Source: Candidatus Eiseniibacteriota bacterium
GTDB lineage: Bacteria; Eisenbacteria; RBG-16-71-46
Assembly: GCA_016178725.1 (NCBI GenBank)
Contig: JACOSV010000045.1
Span: forward strand, 1 to 64,000
Direction: 5' to 3'
DNA: 64,000 bases
Shown here: piece after piece, positions 20,521 through 29,279 of the stretch
Layout of the letters: the number at the start of each line of letters is the position of its first letter
How positions within the stretch are numbered: position 1 is the first letter of the stretch
Notes under the pieces: generated by a model
Seen by the model: the letters and a program-made list of their open reading frames with translations, nothing else
Databases searched by the model: none
What the model was told of the DNA's origin: nothing
Program-made: the position numbers and the translations under genes

Positions 20521-23500
20521 ATGCGCAGGAGTCCCCTCGCCTGGATGGCGCTCGGATGCGTGCTCCTCGCGTTCATGCCCCGGCCGGCCGCCGCGCAGTT
20601 CTTCGGCCAGAACAAGGTCCAGTACCGCCGGTACCACTGGCAGTCGATCACGTCGGACCATTTCGACGTCTACTACTCGACCGGCCTCGACAGCCTCGCG
20701 CGCCGCGTCCTCGACCTCGCCGAGAAGACCAACGCCTACCTGTCGGCGCGCATGGGGCATCAGCTGCGCCGCCGCGTCCCGATCATCGTCTACGGCTCGC
20801 ACAACGATTTCTCGCAGACCAACGTCACGCCCGAGATGATCGACGCCGGGACCGGCGGCTTCACCGAGGTGCTGCGCAACCGCGTCGTGATCCCGTTCAT
20901 GGGCTCGTACGACGACCTGCGTCACGTCGTGGTCCACGAGCTCACCCACGCGTTCATGTTCGACATGGTGTACGGGAACTCCGCGGCGTCGCTGATCGCC
21001 CGCGGCAGCTTCTTCCAGATCCCGCTGTGGTTCGCCGAAGGGCTCGCCGAGTACTACTCGCTCGGCGCCGACACCGAAGAGGAGATGGTGCTGCGCGACG
21101 GGGCGATCGCCGGCTACCTGCCGCCGCTCATGTACGCGGGCGGCTTCGGCGTCTACAAGGAGGGCCAGTCGGCGCTCGCGTATCTCGTCGCGCGTCACGG
21201 CGAGGACCGGCTGCGCTCGATCTTCCAGCGCATCCGCTCGATGCGGACCTTCGACCGCGCGTTCCAGCGCAGCCTCGGCGTCTCGGTCGAGCGCTTCGAC
21301 GAGCAGTGGCGCGAGGAGCAGCGCCGGACCTACTGGCCGACGGTCGCGACCAAGCAGAACCCCGAGGACTTCGCGCGACGGCTCACCGACCACCGCCGCG
21401 ACGAGAGCAACCTCAACACGTCGCCGGCGGTGTCGCCCCAGGGCGATCGCGTCGCGTTCTTCTCTGACCGCAAGCAGTACACGGACGTCTATCTCATGTC
21501 GGCGATCGACGGGAAGGTGCTGCGCCGGGTGATCCGCGGCGAACGCAGCGTCCGGTTCGAGACGGTGCCCTCGTTCCGCAGCGCGATCGCGTGGTCGCCC
21601 GACGGCCGCGAGCTCGCGATCACGCCCAAGTCGGGTGGCCACGACGTGCTGACCATCGTCTCGGCGCTCGACGGCTCGGTGCGCAAGCGCATCGATCTCC
21701 ACCTGGACGCGATGGCGTATCCGGCGTGGTCGCCGGTGTCGGACTCGATCGTCGTGGCGGGCTTGAAGGACGGGCGCTCCGATCTCTACCTCGTGGACGT
21801 GAAGAGCGGCGCCGCGAGCCGGCTCACGGACGACACGTGGGACGAGAAGGAGCCGGCGTGGAGCCCGGACGGCCGGCGCATCACGTTCACCTGCGACCGC
21901 GCGGCGCCGATGGTGCTGCAGCCGGTGCGCCGCGAACGCGGATTCGGGGGCTACGGGCTCTACGACCTCGATCTCGCGACCCGCGAGGTGATCCCGCTGC
22001 TCGACACGCACGGCGACGACCACTCGCCGGCGTGGTCGCCCGACGGTCGCCGTGTGGCGTTCATCTCCGATCGCAACGGGGCGGCGAACATCTATCTGTA
22101 CGATCCGGCCGACCGGTCGGTGACGCAGCTGACCGACGTGCTCGGCGGCGTGATCAGCCTTTCGTGGTCGCGCACCAATGACCGGCTCGTGTTCTCGGCG
22201 TTCAACCGGGGTGGCTTCGACATCTTCGCGGTCAAGGAGCCGCTCTCGCTCGACGCGGTGGTCGCGCGGCTCCGCCGCCAGGCGCCGCAGTCCGTGTTGA
22301 GCGTCGAGCGGGCCGGCAGCGCCGCGCCCTCCGATTCGGGCGCGCGCGCGCCGTCGCGCGGCGCGCTCGCCGGAGCGTGGCCGGACACGCTGACCGCGGC
22401 GCCGGACACGATGCGCTCGGAGCCGCGCGAGGTCGAGCCGGCGCTCACGGCGGGCGGGCACAGTGACACCACGCGCGTCGCGGGCGGCCGCCGGCTCGAG
22501 CCGCCGGCGTGGACGCAGGGGGCGCACCCCTATCCGGGTCCCGCGCCCGACACGGTCGCGCGCCTCCCGAACCGGACGCCGCTCTTCGAGCGCGGCGGCC
22601 CGTTCGCGCTCGCGGATTCGGTGCTGGCGCAGGCGCCGGCGCCGTACAAGGCGCACCTCGCGCCCGACTACGCGGGCGGAGGTTTCTACGCCGCCTCGAG
22701 CTTCGGATTCATCGGCAGCACGCAATTCCTGTTGAGCGATTTCCTCGGCGACCACAGTCTGTACATCGCGACCGACGTCTTCAGCACGTCGCTCGAGGAG
22801 ACCAACGCGCTGGTGCTCTACAACTATCTGCCGCGACGCTGGGACTTCTCGGGCGGGTTCTTCCACTTCAAGAACTACTACTCGTCGGCGGTCACCACGC
22901 TCGGCGACGCGCTCGGCAGCCCGCGGCTCTTCTCGGAGCGCAACTTCGGCGCGCTGGTCAACGCGTCCTACCCGTTCGACCGCTTCCGCCGCGTGGAGTT
23001 CGGCTTCACGCAGCTCTTCGCCGAGATCCGCTTCTTCGACCTGAACTTCGGCACGCTGGTCGGGCGCAAGTACCAGTCGGTCACCTCGCCGTCCGTTTCG
23101 CTGGTCGGGGACAACGCGCTGTTCGGCTACTACGGTCCGGTCAACGGCCACCGCTACAACCTGACCTACAGCCCGTCGCTCGCGCTATTCGACAACGGCC
23201 TCTCGTACCACACGATCACCGCCGACGTGCGTCACTACTGGGATCTGACCCACGGCTACACGCTCGCGCTGCGCGGGCTCGGCGCATACAGCACCGGCCG
23301 CGATCCGCGCTCGTTCTTCGTCGGCGGCTTCTCGACGCTGCGCGGCTACGCCGACTACTCGCTCGAGGGCCAACGGGTCGCGATCGGCACCGTGGAGCTG
23401 CGCTTTCCGTTCATCGAGCAGCTCGGGCTCGTCGGCCCGGTGCCGCTCGGCGTGTTCAACCTGCGCGGTGCGCTGTTCACGGACTTCGGCACCGTGTGGG

Positions 23501-23697
23501 ACGAGGGCGGATCGCCGCGGCTCTGGACGCAACCCGGCAACGGACCACGCCGGCTCGAGGACCTGCGTCTCTCGTTCGGCACGGGGATCCGCACCGCCGT
23601 CTATTTCCTGCTCATCAAGGTCGACGCCGCGTGGCGCACGGATCTCGTCTCGACGAGCAAGCCGCGCTGGCATTTCAGCATCGGCCCCGAGTTCTAG
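20521..23697 (+). CDS. Secreted metalloprotease fused to a beta-propeller and an outer-membrane barrel
   Basis: A 1058-residue three-part envelope protein. Residues 1-24 are a signal peptide ending in AAAQ. Residues 30-300 are a peptidase MA-like metalloprotease with HELTH at 139-143 and the likely third zinc ligand Glu173 in WFAEGLAEY. About 340-600 holds TolB-type propeller repeats (AWSPDGR, LSWSRTNDRLVFSA). A Pro/Ala-rich linker follows, then from about 740 an Omp85-like barrel with TLRGYADYS and a terminal Phe. No POTRA is seen. It would be surface-anchored with enzyme and propeller in the periplasm or outside. I chose ATG 20521 for the signal peptide that follows it. Substrate unknown. 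Confidence 0.85.
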   Translation: MRRSPLAWMALGCVLLAFMPRPAAAQFFGQNKVQYRRYHWQSITSDHFDVYYSTGLDSLARRVLDLAEKTNAYLSARMGHQLRRRVPIIVYGSHNDFSQTNVTPEMIDAGTGGFTEVLRNRVVIPFMGSYDDLRHVVVHELTHAFMFDMVYGNSAASLIARGSFFQIPLWFAEGLAEYYSLGADTEEEMVLRDGAIAGYLPPLMYAGGFGVYKEGQSALAYLVARHGEDRLRSIFQRIRSMRTFDRAFQRSLGVSVERFDEQWREEQRRTYWPTVATKQNPEDFARRLTDHRRDESNLNTSPAVSPQGDRVAFFSDRKQYTDVYLMSAIDGKVLRRVIRGERSVRFETVPSFRSAIAWSPDGRELAITPKSGGHDVLTIVSALDGSVRKRIDLHLDAMAYPAWSPVSDSIVVAGLKDGRSDLYLVDVKSGAASRLTDDTWDEKEPAWSPDGRRITFTCDRAAPMVLQPVRRERGFGGYGLYDLDLATREVIPLLDTHGDDHSPAWSPDGRRVAFISDRNGAANIYLYDPADRSVTQLTDVLGGVISLSWSRTNDRLVFSAFNRGGFDIFAVKEPLSLDAVVARLRRQAPQSVLSVERAGSAAPSDSGARAPSRGALAGAWPDTLTAAPDTMRSEPREVEPALTAGGHSDTTRVAGGRRLEPPAWTQGAHPYPGPAPDTVARLPNRTPLFERGGPFALADSVLAQAPAPYKAHLAPDYAGGGFYAASSFGFIGSTQFLLSDFLGDHSLYIATDVFSTSLEETNALVLYNYLPRRWDFSGGFFHFKNYYSSAVTTLGDALGSPRLFSERNFGALVNASYPFDRFRRVEFGFTQLFAEIRFFDLNFGTLVGRKYQSVTSPSVSLVGDNALFGYYGPVNGHRYNLTYSPSLALFDNGLSYHTITADVRHYWDLTHGYTLALRGLGAYSTGRDPRSFFVGGFSTLRGYADYSLEGQRVAIGTVELRFPFIEQLGLVGPVPLGVFNLRGALFTDFGTVWDEGGSPRLWTQPGNGPRRLEDLRLSFGTGIRTAVYFLLIKVDAAWRTDLVSTSKPRWHFSIGPEF

Positions 23698-23825
23698 CGC
23701 GCGACCGTCCCTCGTGCGGGCGGGCGATGGACGGGCCGCTGATCGACTCGAATGGCGGCGCCCCCGGACTTTCGGATAGATTGCGCGCGACCCCCGCAAC
23801 GATCCGCCACCGGAAAGCGAGTACC

Positions 23826-26030
23826 GTGTCCAGCCTGCCCGATCTCAACGAGGCGCAGCGCGCGGCCGTCGAGCACGGCGCGGGCCCGGCGCTGGTCATC
23901 GCCGGGGCGGGGAGCGGCAAGACCCGCGTCCTGACCGCGCGGGTCGCGCATCTGCTGGCGCGCGGGATCGCACCCGAGGCGATCCTCGCGTTCACGTTCA
24001 CGAACCGCGCCGCGCGCGAGATGCGGGCGCGCATCGAGCGCACGGTGGGCGAGGCCGCGCGGCGGCTGTGGGTCGGCACCTTTCACGCGACCGGCGTGCG
24101 CATTCTGCGCCGCGAGGCGCGCGGGGGAGCGCTCCCCGGGATCGGCCCCGACTTCGTCATCTACGACCGCGAAGATCAGGAGACGGTGGTCGCGGCCGCG
24201 ATCGCGGCGCTCGAGCTCCCCGAGGGGACGCTTCGCACGGGCGAGGTACTGCGCCGCATCTCCGACGCCAAGAACGCGCTGGTCTCGGTCGAGGCGTTCG
24301 AGCGCGCCGCGGTGAGTCCGCACGAGCGGCGGATCGCCGCGTGCTATCGGCGTTATCGCGACACGCTGCGCGGCCAGTCGGCGCTCGACTTCGACGACCT
24401 GATCGGCGACGTCGTGACGCTGCTGCGCGACCGACCCGAGATCGCCGAGCGCTATCGCCGCCGCTTCGTCCACGTGCTGGTGGACGAGTACCAGGACACG
24501 AACCACGCCCAGTTCCGGCTCGTCGAAGCGCTCGCCGCCGGACACGGCAACCTGTTCGTGGTCGGCGACGACGATCAGAGCATCTACCGGTTCCGCGGCG
24601 CCGACCTGACGAACGTGCTCGAATTCGAACGAGCGTTTCCCGGCGCCGCGGTGATCCGGCTCGAGCAGAACTACCGCTCGACCGCCAACATCCTGCGGGC
24701 GGCGAACGCGGTCATCGCCCACAACCGCGACCGCAAGGGTAAGACGCTGTGGTGCGACCGCGAGGACGGCGCGCGGCTGCGCTTCGTGCTCGCCGCCGAC
24801 GAAGCCGACGAGGCGCGCTGCGTGCGCGCGCGGCTCGAAGAGCACCGCCGGCGCGGCGGCCGGCTCGACGAGTGCGCGATCCTGTACCGCACCAACGCGC
24901 AGTCGCGCGCGCTCGAATCGGAGCTGCGCCTCCACGGCATCCGCTACGAGATGGTCGGAGGCGTCTCGTTCTTCGCCCGGCGCGAGGTGAAGGACCTGCT
25001 CGCGTATCTGCGCCTGGCGCTGAATCCCGCCGATCGCGTCGCGTTCTGGCGCGTCTGGAACACGCCGCGGCGCGGCCTCGGCGACGCGGTGCGGGCGCGC
25101 ATCGAAGCGCTTGGGGACGCGCCGCCGCTCGAGGCATTGCGGTCGCTCGCGGGCGAAGGCCTGCGCGGCGCGGCGCGCGGCGGCGCCGAATCGTTCATCA
25201 CGCTCATCGACGAGCTGCGTGCGGGGCTGAACGCACCGCCCGCCGAGCTGCTGCGCCTCGTGCTCGAGCGCACCGACTATCTCCGCATGCTCGACGACGA
25301 GCGTGACGGGACGTCGGCCGATCGCCGCGCCAACATCGAGGAGCTGCTGGTCGCGGCGTCCGACCACGCGAGCGCGCCGGCGGACGATGGGAGCGGGGAC
25401 GTGGCGGGATTCCTCGCCGAGGCGACGCTCGTGACGGACGCCGACCGCGTGGAAGAAGGCGCGGATCGCGTGCTCATGCTGACCGCGCACACCGCGAAGG
25501 GCCTCGAGTTCCCGGTGGTGATCGTGGCCGGCCTCGAGGAGGGTCTGTTTCCGCACGGCTCGTCGCTCGACGAGCCGGGGCAGCTCGAGGAGGAGCGCCG
25601 GCTGTTCTACGTCGCCGTGACGCGCGCCCGGAACGAGGTGCTCCTGACGGCGGCCGCGTATCGGCGGCGGTTCACGGCCGAAGGCGTGTTCGCGGCGCGG
25701 GGCGGGGCGGTGTCGCGGTTCGTCGACGAGATCCCGGCGGAGCTGGTCGACCGCGAGGAGACGCTCCAGCCGGCCGTTCGATTCCCGGCATGGGCGTCCC
25801 GCCGGCGAGCGGGAGCCGCGGGACCGGCCCAGAGCGACGGCCCGGCGTACCGTACGAGGGGCCCGCTCGCGCGCGTCGTCGGTAAGGAGGTCTATCACGA
25901 GACGTTCGGGCGCGGCGTCGTCGTGATGGCGGAGGGCGCCGGGCCCGACGCGCGCTACACCGTGCGCTTCGGCACCCAGCTCAAGAAGGTGATGGGGCGA
26001 TTCCTGACCGGAGGCGTGGATGTCGATTGA
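23826..26030 (+). CDS. pcrA: UvrD/PcrA-type DNA helicase
   Basis: A superfamily 1A 3'-5' helicase for nucleotide-excision repair and for clearing recombinase or stalled polymerase. The 734-residue protein has motif I GAGSGKT near residue 25, motif II DEYQDTN, motif III GDDDQSIYRFRGA, the ARREVKD region, motif V TAHTAKGLEF and motif VI RLFYVAVTRAR, then a Tudor-like tail (GREVYHETFGRG-like) that in PcrA binds RNA polymerase. GTG 23826 is picked from the start of homology, behind a GGAAAG; an ATG at 23727 would add an unconserved leader. A TAGATT at 23777-23782 may be the -10 of its promoter. The end overlaps gatC by 11 bases. Confidence 0.93.
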   Translation: MSSLPDLNEAQRAAVEHGAGPALVIAGAGSGKTRVLTARVAHLLARGIAPEAILAFTFTNRAAREMRARIERTVGEAARRLWVGTFHATGVRILRREARGGALPGIGPDFVIYDREDQETVVAAAIAALELPEGTLRTGEVLRRISDAKNALVSVEAFERAAVSPHERRIAACYRRYRDTLRGQSALDFDDLIGDVVTLLRDRPEIAERYRRRFVHVLVDEYQDTNHAQFRLVEALAAGHGNLFVVGDDDQSIYRFRGADLTNVLEFERAFPGAAVIRLEQNYRSTANILRAANAVIAHNRDRKGKTLWCDREDGARLRFVLAADEADEARCVRARLEEHRRRGGRLDECAILYRTNAQSRALESELRLHGIRYEMVGGVSFFARREVKDLLAYLRLALNPADRVAFWRVWNTPRRGLGDAVRARIEALGDAPPLEALRSLAGEGLRGAARGGAESFITLIDELRAGLNAPPAELLRLVLERTDYLRMLDDERDGTSADRRANIEELLVAASDHASAPADDGSGDVAGFLAEATLVTDADRVEEGADRVLMLTAHTAKGLEFPVVIVAGLEEGLFPHGSSLDEPGQLEEERRLFYVAVTRARNEVLLTAAAYRRRFTAEGVFAARGGAVSRFVDEIPAELVDREETLQPAVRFPAWASRRRAGAAGPAQSDGPAYRTRGPLARVVGKEVYHETFGRGVVVMAEGAGPDARYTVRFGTQLKKVMGRFLTGGVDVD

Positions 26031-26334
26031 CCGCGAGGACGTGAAGCGGATCGCCGAGCTCGCGCGGCTCGAGATCCCCGAAGACCGGATCGAGCGCACG
26101 GCGCGCGAGCTCTCGGCGGTGCTCGACTACGCCGCGGCGCTGCGGCGCCTCGACCTCGAGGGCTGCGAGCCGACCGTGTTCGCCGGGCTCGGCGCGGCCG
26201 GGCCGGCGCCGCTGCGCGCCGACGCGCTCGACGACGTGCGGCGGCTCACGCCCGAGACCGCGCTCGCCGCCGCGCCCGAGCACGAGGACGACGCGTTCCT
26301 CGTGCCGCCGGTGGTGGAGAACCTGAACCCGTGA
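26020..26334 (+). CDS. gatC: Asp-tRNA(Asn)/Glu-tRNA(Gln) amidotransferase subunit C
   Basis: GatC is the small belt-like subunit that holds GatA and GatB together. The 104-residue protein begins IDREDVKRIAELARLEIPED, the typical family start, and ends with the FLVPPVVE motif. It overlaps pcrA upstream and gatA downstream by four bases, forming a compact gatCAB operon. Confidence 0.94.
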   Translation: MSIDREDVKRIAELARLEIPEDRIERTARELSAVLDYAAALRRLDLEGCEPTVFAGLGAAGPAPLRADALDDVRRLTPETALAAAPEHEDDAFLVPPVVENLNP

Positions 26335-27830
26335 GCGGCGCCGACGTCTGGAGGCTCTCGGCCACCGCGCTGGCGGCGCGCGTGCGCGCGGGCGATCTCG
26401 CGGTGGCCGACGCCGTGGAATCGGGCTGGCGCGGGCCGGCCGCGGCGTGGGAGGCGGACGTGCACGCCGTCGCGCACACCGATCCCGGCGCTCGCGCCGC
26501 CGCGTCGTCCGCCGCCGCGCGCGACCGGCGCACCGCGCCGCTCGCCGGAGTGCCGGTGCTGGTCAAGGACAACCTCTGCACGACCGACTACCCGACCACG
26601 TGCGGATCGCGCATCCTCGCCGGCTACCGGCCGCCGTACGACGCGACCGTGATCGGGCGGCTGCGCGATCACGGAGCGGTCGTGATCGGCAAGGGCAACA
26701 TGGACGAGTTCGCGATGGGCTCGTCCACCGAGTTCAGCGCCTACGGTCCGACACGCAACCCCTACGATCTCGGGCGCGTCCCGGGCGGATCGAGCGGCGG
26801 GCCGGCGGCGGCCGTGGCGTACGGCCTGTGCCCCGTCGGCCTCGGCTCGGACACCGGCGGTTCGGTGCGGCAGCCCGCCGCGTTCTGCGGCGTGTTCGGC
26901 CTCAAGCCGACGTACGGACGTCTCTCGCGCTACGGGCTGGTCGCGTTCGGGTCGTCGCTCGATCAGGTCGGGATCTTCGCGCGCCATGCGGGCGACGTCG
27001 CCGCGACCTACGCGGCGCTCGCCGGCCCCGATCCCCACGACGCGACCACGCGGCAGACGCCGGCGCCGGATGTGTCGCGCTGGGATCGCGGCGTCGCGGG
27101 GCTCACGTTCGGATGGCCGGCCAATCTGTGGCGCGAGGGCGTCGAGCCCGACGTCGTCGAAGGACTCGAGATCGCGGCGGTCGCGCTCGAGCGCGCCGGC
27201 GCGCGGCGCGTGGCATTCGACTTCATGCCCGGCGAGTACGCCGTCGCCACCTACTACCTCGTCGCCACCGCCGAGGCGAGCTCGAACCTCGCGCGCTTCG
27301 ACGGCGTGCGCTACGGCTTCCGCCACGACGACGCGCCGGACGTGCGCGCGCTCTACACGCGCACGCGCAGCGCCGGCTTCGGGCCCGAGGTGCAGCGCCG
27401 CATCCTCCTCGGCACGTACGCGCTTTCGGCCGGCTACTACGACGCCTACTACCTCACGGCCCAGCGCGCGCGCACGCGCATCCGCCGCGAATACGAGGCG
27501 GCGTTCGCGCGCTGCGACTGCATGCTGATGCCGGCGTCGCCGACGCTGCCGTTCCGGCTCGGCGAGAAGACCGACGATCCGCTGGCGATGTACCTGAGCG
27601 ACATCTTCACGATCGGCGCCAACCTCGCCGGCATCCCGGGGCTCACGGTCCCGGTCGGGCTGACAGGGGCGAACGGCCGGCCGCCGCTGCCGCGCGCGGT
27701 GCAGGTGCTCGGGCCCGAAGACGCGGAGCCGGTGCTGCTCGCCGCGGGGCGCGCCCTCGAGGTCGGCGGCGACACGATCCGGCTCGGCGCCGCCCACGAC
27801 ACGGAGTTCGCGTGGCCTACGAAGCGGTAA
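26331..27830 (+). CDS. gatA: Asp-tRNA(Asn)/Glu-tRNA(Gln) amidotransferase subunit A
   Basis: GatA is the amidase subunit that frees ammonia from glutamine for GatB. The 499-residue protein shows the amidase-signature fold with the catalytic Lys in VLVKDNLC, the glycine-serine-rich GGSSGGPAAAVA and the SDTGGSVRQPA segment carrying the Ser-cisSer pair. GTG 26331 overlaps the gatC stop. Its 3' end overlaps gatB by 19 bases. Confidence 0.95.
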   Translation: MSGADVWRLSATALAARVRAGDLAVADAVESGWRGPAAAWEADVHAVAHTDPGARAAASSAAARDRRTAPLAGVPVLVKDNLCTTDYPTTCGSRILAGYRPPYDATVIGRLRDHGAVVIGKGNMDEFAMGSSTEFSAYGPTRNPYDLGRVPGGSSGGPAAAVAYGLCPVGLGSDTGGSVRQPAAFCGVFGLKPTYGRLSRYGLVAFGSSLDQVGIFARHAGDVAATYAALAGPDPHDATTRQTPAPDVSRWDRGVAGLTFGWPANLWREGVEPDVVEGLEIAAVALERAGARRVAFDFMPGEYAVATYYLVATAEASSNLARFDGVRYGFRHDDAPDVRALYTRTRSAGFGPEVQRRILLGTYALSAGYYDAYYLTAQRARTRIRREYEAAFARCDCMLMPASPTLPFRLGEKTDDPLAMYLSDIFTIGANLAGIPGLTVPVGLTGANGRPPLPRAVQVLGPEDAEPVLLAAGRALEVGGDTIRLGAAHDTEFAWPTKR

Positions 27831-29269
27831 TCGGCCTCGAGTGCCACATCCAGCTCGCCACGGTGAGCAAGATGTTCTGCGGCTGCCCGGCCGAGTTCGG
27901 CGCGCGCCCGAACAGCAACGTCTGCCCCGTGTGTCTCGGGCTCCCCGGCGCGCTGCCGGTCACGAACCGCGAGGCGATCGACGCCGCGATCCGGCTCGGC
28001 CTCGCGCTGGGCTCGACGATCCGGGACGTGAGCGTCTTCGCGCGCAAGCACTACTTCTATCCCGACATGCCCAAGAACTATCAGATCACCCAGTACGACC
28101 GGCCGCTGTGCGAGGGCGGCGCGCTGCCGGTACGGATCGGCGACGCGACACGGTCGTTCGCGCTGATCCGCGTGCACGCCGAGGAGGACACCGGCAAGTC
28201 GTTTCATCCCGAGCGCCACGGCGACCGCCAGGTTTCGCGCGTGGACTTCAACCGCGCCGGCGTGCCGCTGCTCGAGCTCGTGACGCAGCCGGTGTTCCGC
28301 GAGCCGGCCGAGTGCGCGGCGTTCCTCACCGCGCTGCGCCGACTGGTGCGCTGGCTCGGCATCTCGGAAGGCGACATGGAGAAGGGGCACCTGCGCTGCG
28401 ACGCCAACGTCAGCATCCGCCCGGCGGGCACGCAGGCGCTCGGCACCAAGTCCGAGCTCAAGAACCTGAACTCGATCAAGGGCGTCGAGAAGGGCATCAC
28501 CGCCGAGATCGCGCGGCAGGAGCGCGTGCTCGCTTCGGGCGGGACGATCGAGCAGGCGACGCTGCTCTACGACGCCGACCACGACAAGCTCGCCGTCATG
28601 CGCTCCAAGGAGCACGCCCACGACTACCGCTATTTCCCCGAGCCCGACCTGCCTCAGCTCGCGGTAGACGCGGCGTGGCTCGCCGCGGCGCGCGAACGGC
28701 TCGCCGAGCTGCCGTGGACGCGCGCGGAGCGATTCGCGGCCGAGTACGGCCTACCCGCCTACGACGCCGGCGTCCTGTGCGATCAGCGCGAGCTCGCCGA
28801 CTATTTTGAGGAGGTCGTCAAGGAAGCAGATCCGAAGAAGGTCAGTAACTGGATCATGACGGAGATGCTCAGACACCTTAAGGCCACGCAGCGTGGGGTA
28901 TCCGACTGGGCGCGAAATGTTCCACCCCACCACTTCGCATTCATCATAAGGAGCGTTGAAACCGCCCAGGCAACGGCGACGAGTGCCAAGAGCGTTCTCG
29001 ATGAGGTGTTCGCCAATGGCGGAGACCCGGCCTCGATATACGCTGAGCGCGGCATAAGAGCCCGGTCGTCTTCCGATGAGCTGCTCCCGCTGGTGCGCGC
29101 GGCGATCGAGGAGAACCCGGGACCGGTGGCGCAGTACCTCGGCGGCAAGACGGCGACGCTCGGCTTCCTCGTCGGTCAGGTGATGAAGAAGAGCGGCGGG
29201 CAGGCGGTGCCGCAGACGGTGAAGGACCTGCTCGAGGCCGAACTCGCACGGCGCGCGGCTGCGCGGTAG
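27812..29269 (+). CDS. gatB: Asp-tRNA(Asn)/Glu-tRNA(Gln) amidotransferase subunit B
   Basis: GatB binds the mischarged tRNA, activates the side chain with ATP and adds ammonia. The 485-residue protein has the family start YEAVIGLECHIQL, zinc-site cysteines in MFCGCPAEF and NVCPVCLG, HYFYPDMPKNYQI, and DYRYFPEPDL. The C-terminal part, residues about 331-485, is the helical and YqeY-like tail that recognises tRNA. Residues 331-426 are encoded with very different codons from the rest although the frame and fold are intact (listed separately). GTG 27812 lies inside the end of gatA. The pair GatA/GatB implies that Asn-tRNA, Gln-tRNA or both are made by transamidation. Confidence 0.94.
   Translation: MAYEAVIGLECHIQLATVSKMFCGCPAEFGARPNSNVCPVCLGLPGALPVTNREAIDAAIRLGLALGSTIRDVSVFARKHYFYPDMPKNYQITQYDRPLCEGGALPVRIGDATRSFALIRVHAEEDTGKSFHPERHGDRQVSRVDFNRAGVPLLELVTQPVFREPAECAAFLTALRRLVRWLGISEGDMEKGHLRCDANVSIRPAGTQALGTKSELKNLNSIKGVEKGITAEIARQERVLASGGTIEQATLLYDADHDKLAVMRSKEHAHDYRYFPEPDLPQLAVDAAWLAAARERLAELPWTRAERFAAEYGLPAYDAGVLCDQRELADYFEEVVKEADPKKVSNWIMTEMLRHLKATQRGVSDWARNVPPHHFAFIIRSVETAQATATSAKSVLDEVFANGGDPASIYAERGIRARSSSDELLPLVRAAIEENPGPVAQYLGGKTATLGFLVGQVMKKSGGQAVPQTVKDLLEAELARRAAAR
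28802..29089 (+). other. Compositionally foreign segment inside gatB
   Basis: In these 96 codons I count 30 ending in A or T, including three ATA, two AGA and one AGG; the 35 codons before have 3 and the 58 after have 5. The reading frame is unbroken and the protein still reads as GatB. Both borders are sharp. The segment could be a homologous replacement from a lower-G+C relative, or an assembly chimera. Confidence 0.75.
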
Positions 29270-29279
29270 AGTCCAGAGC

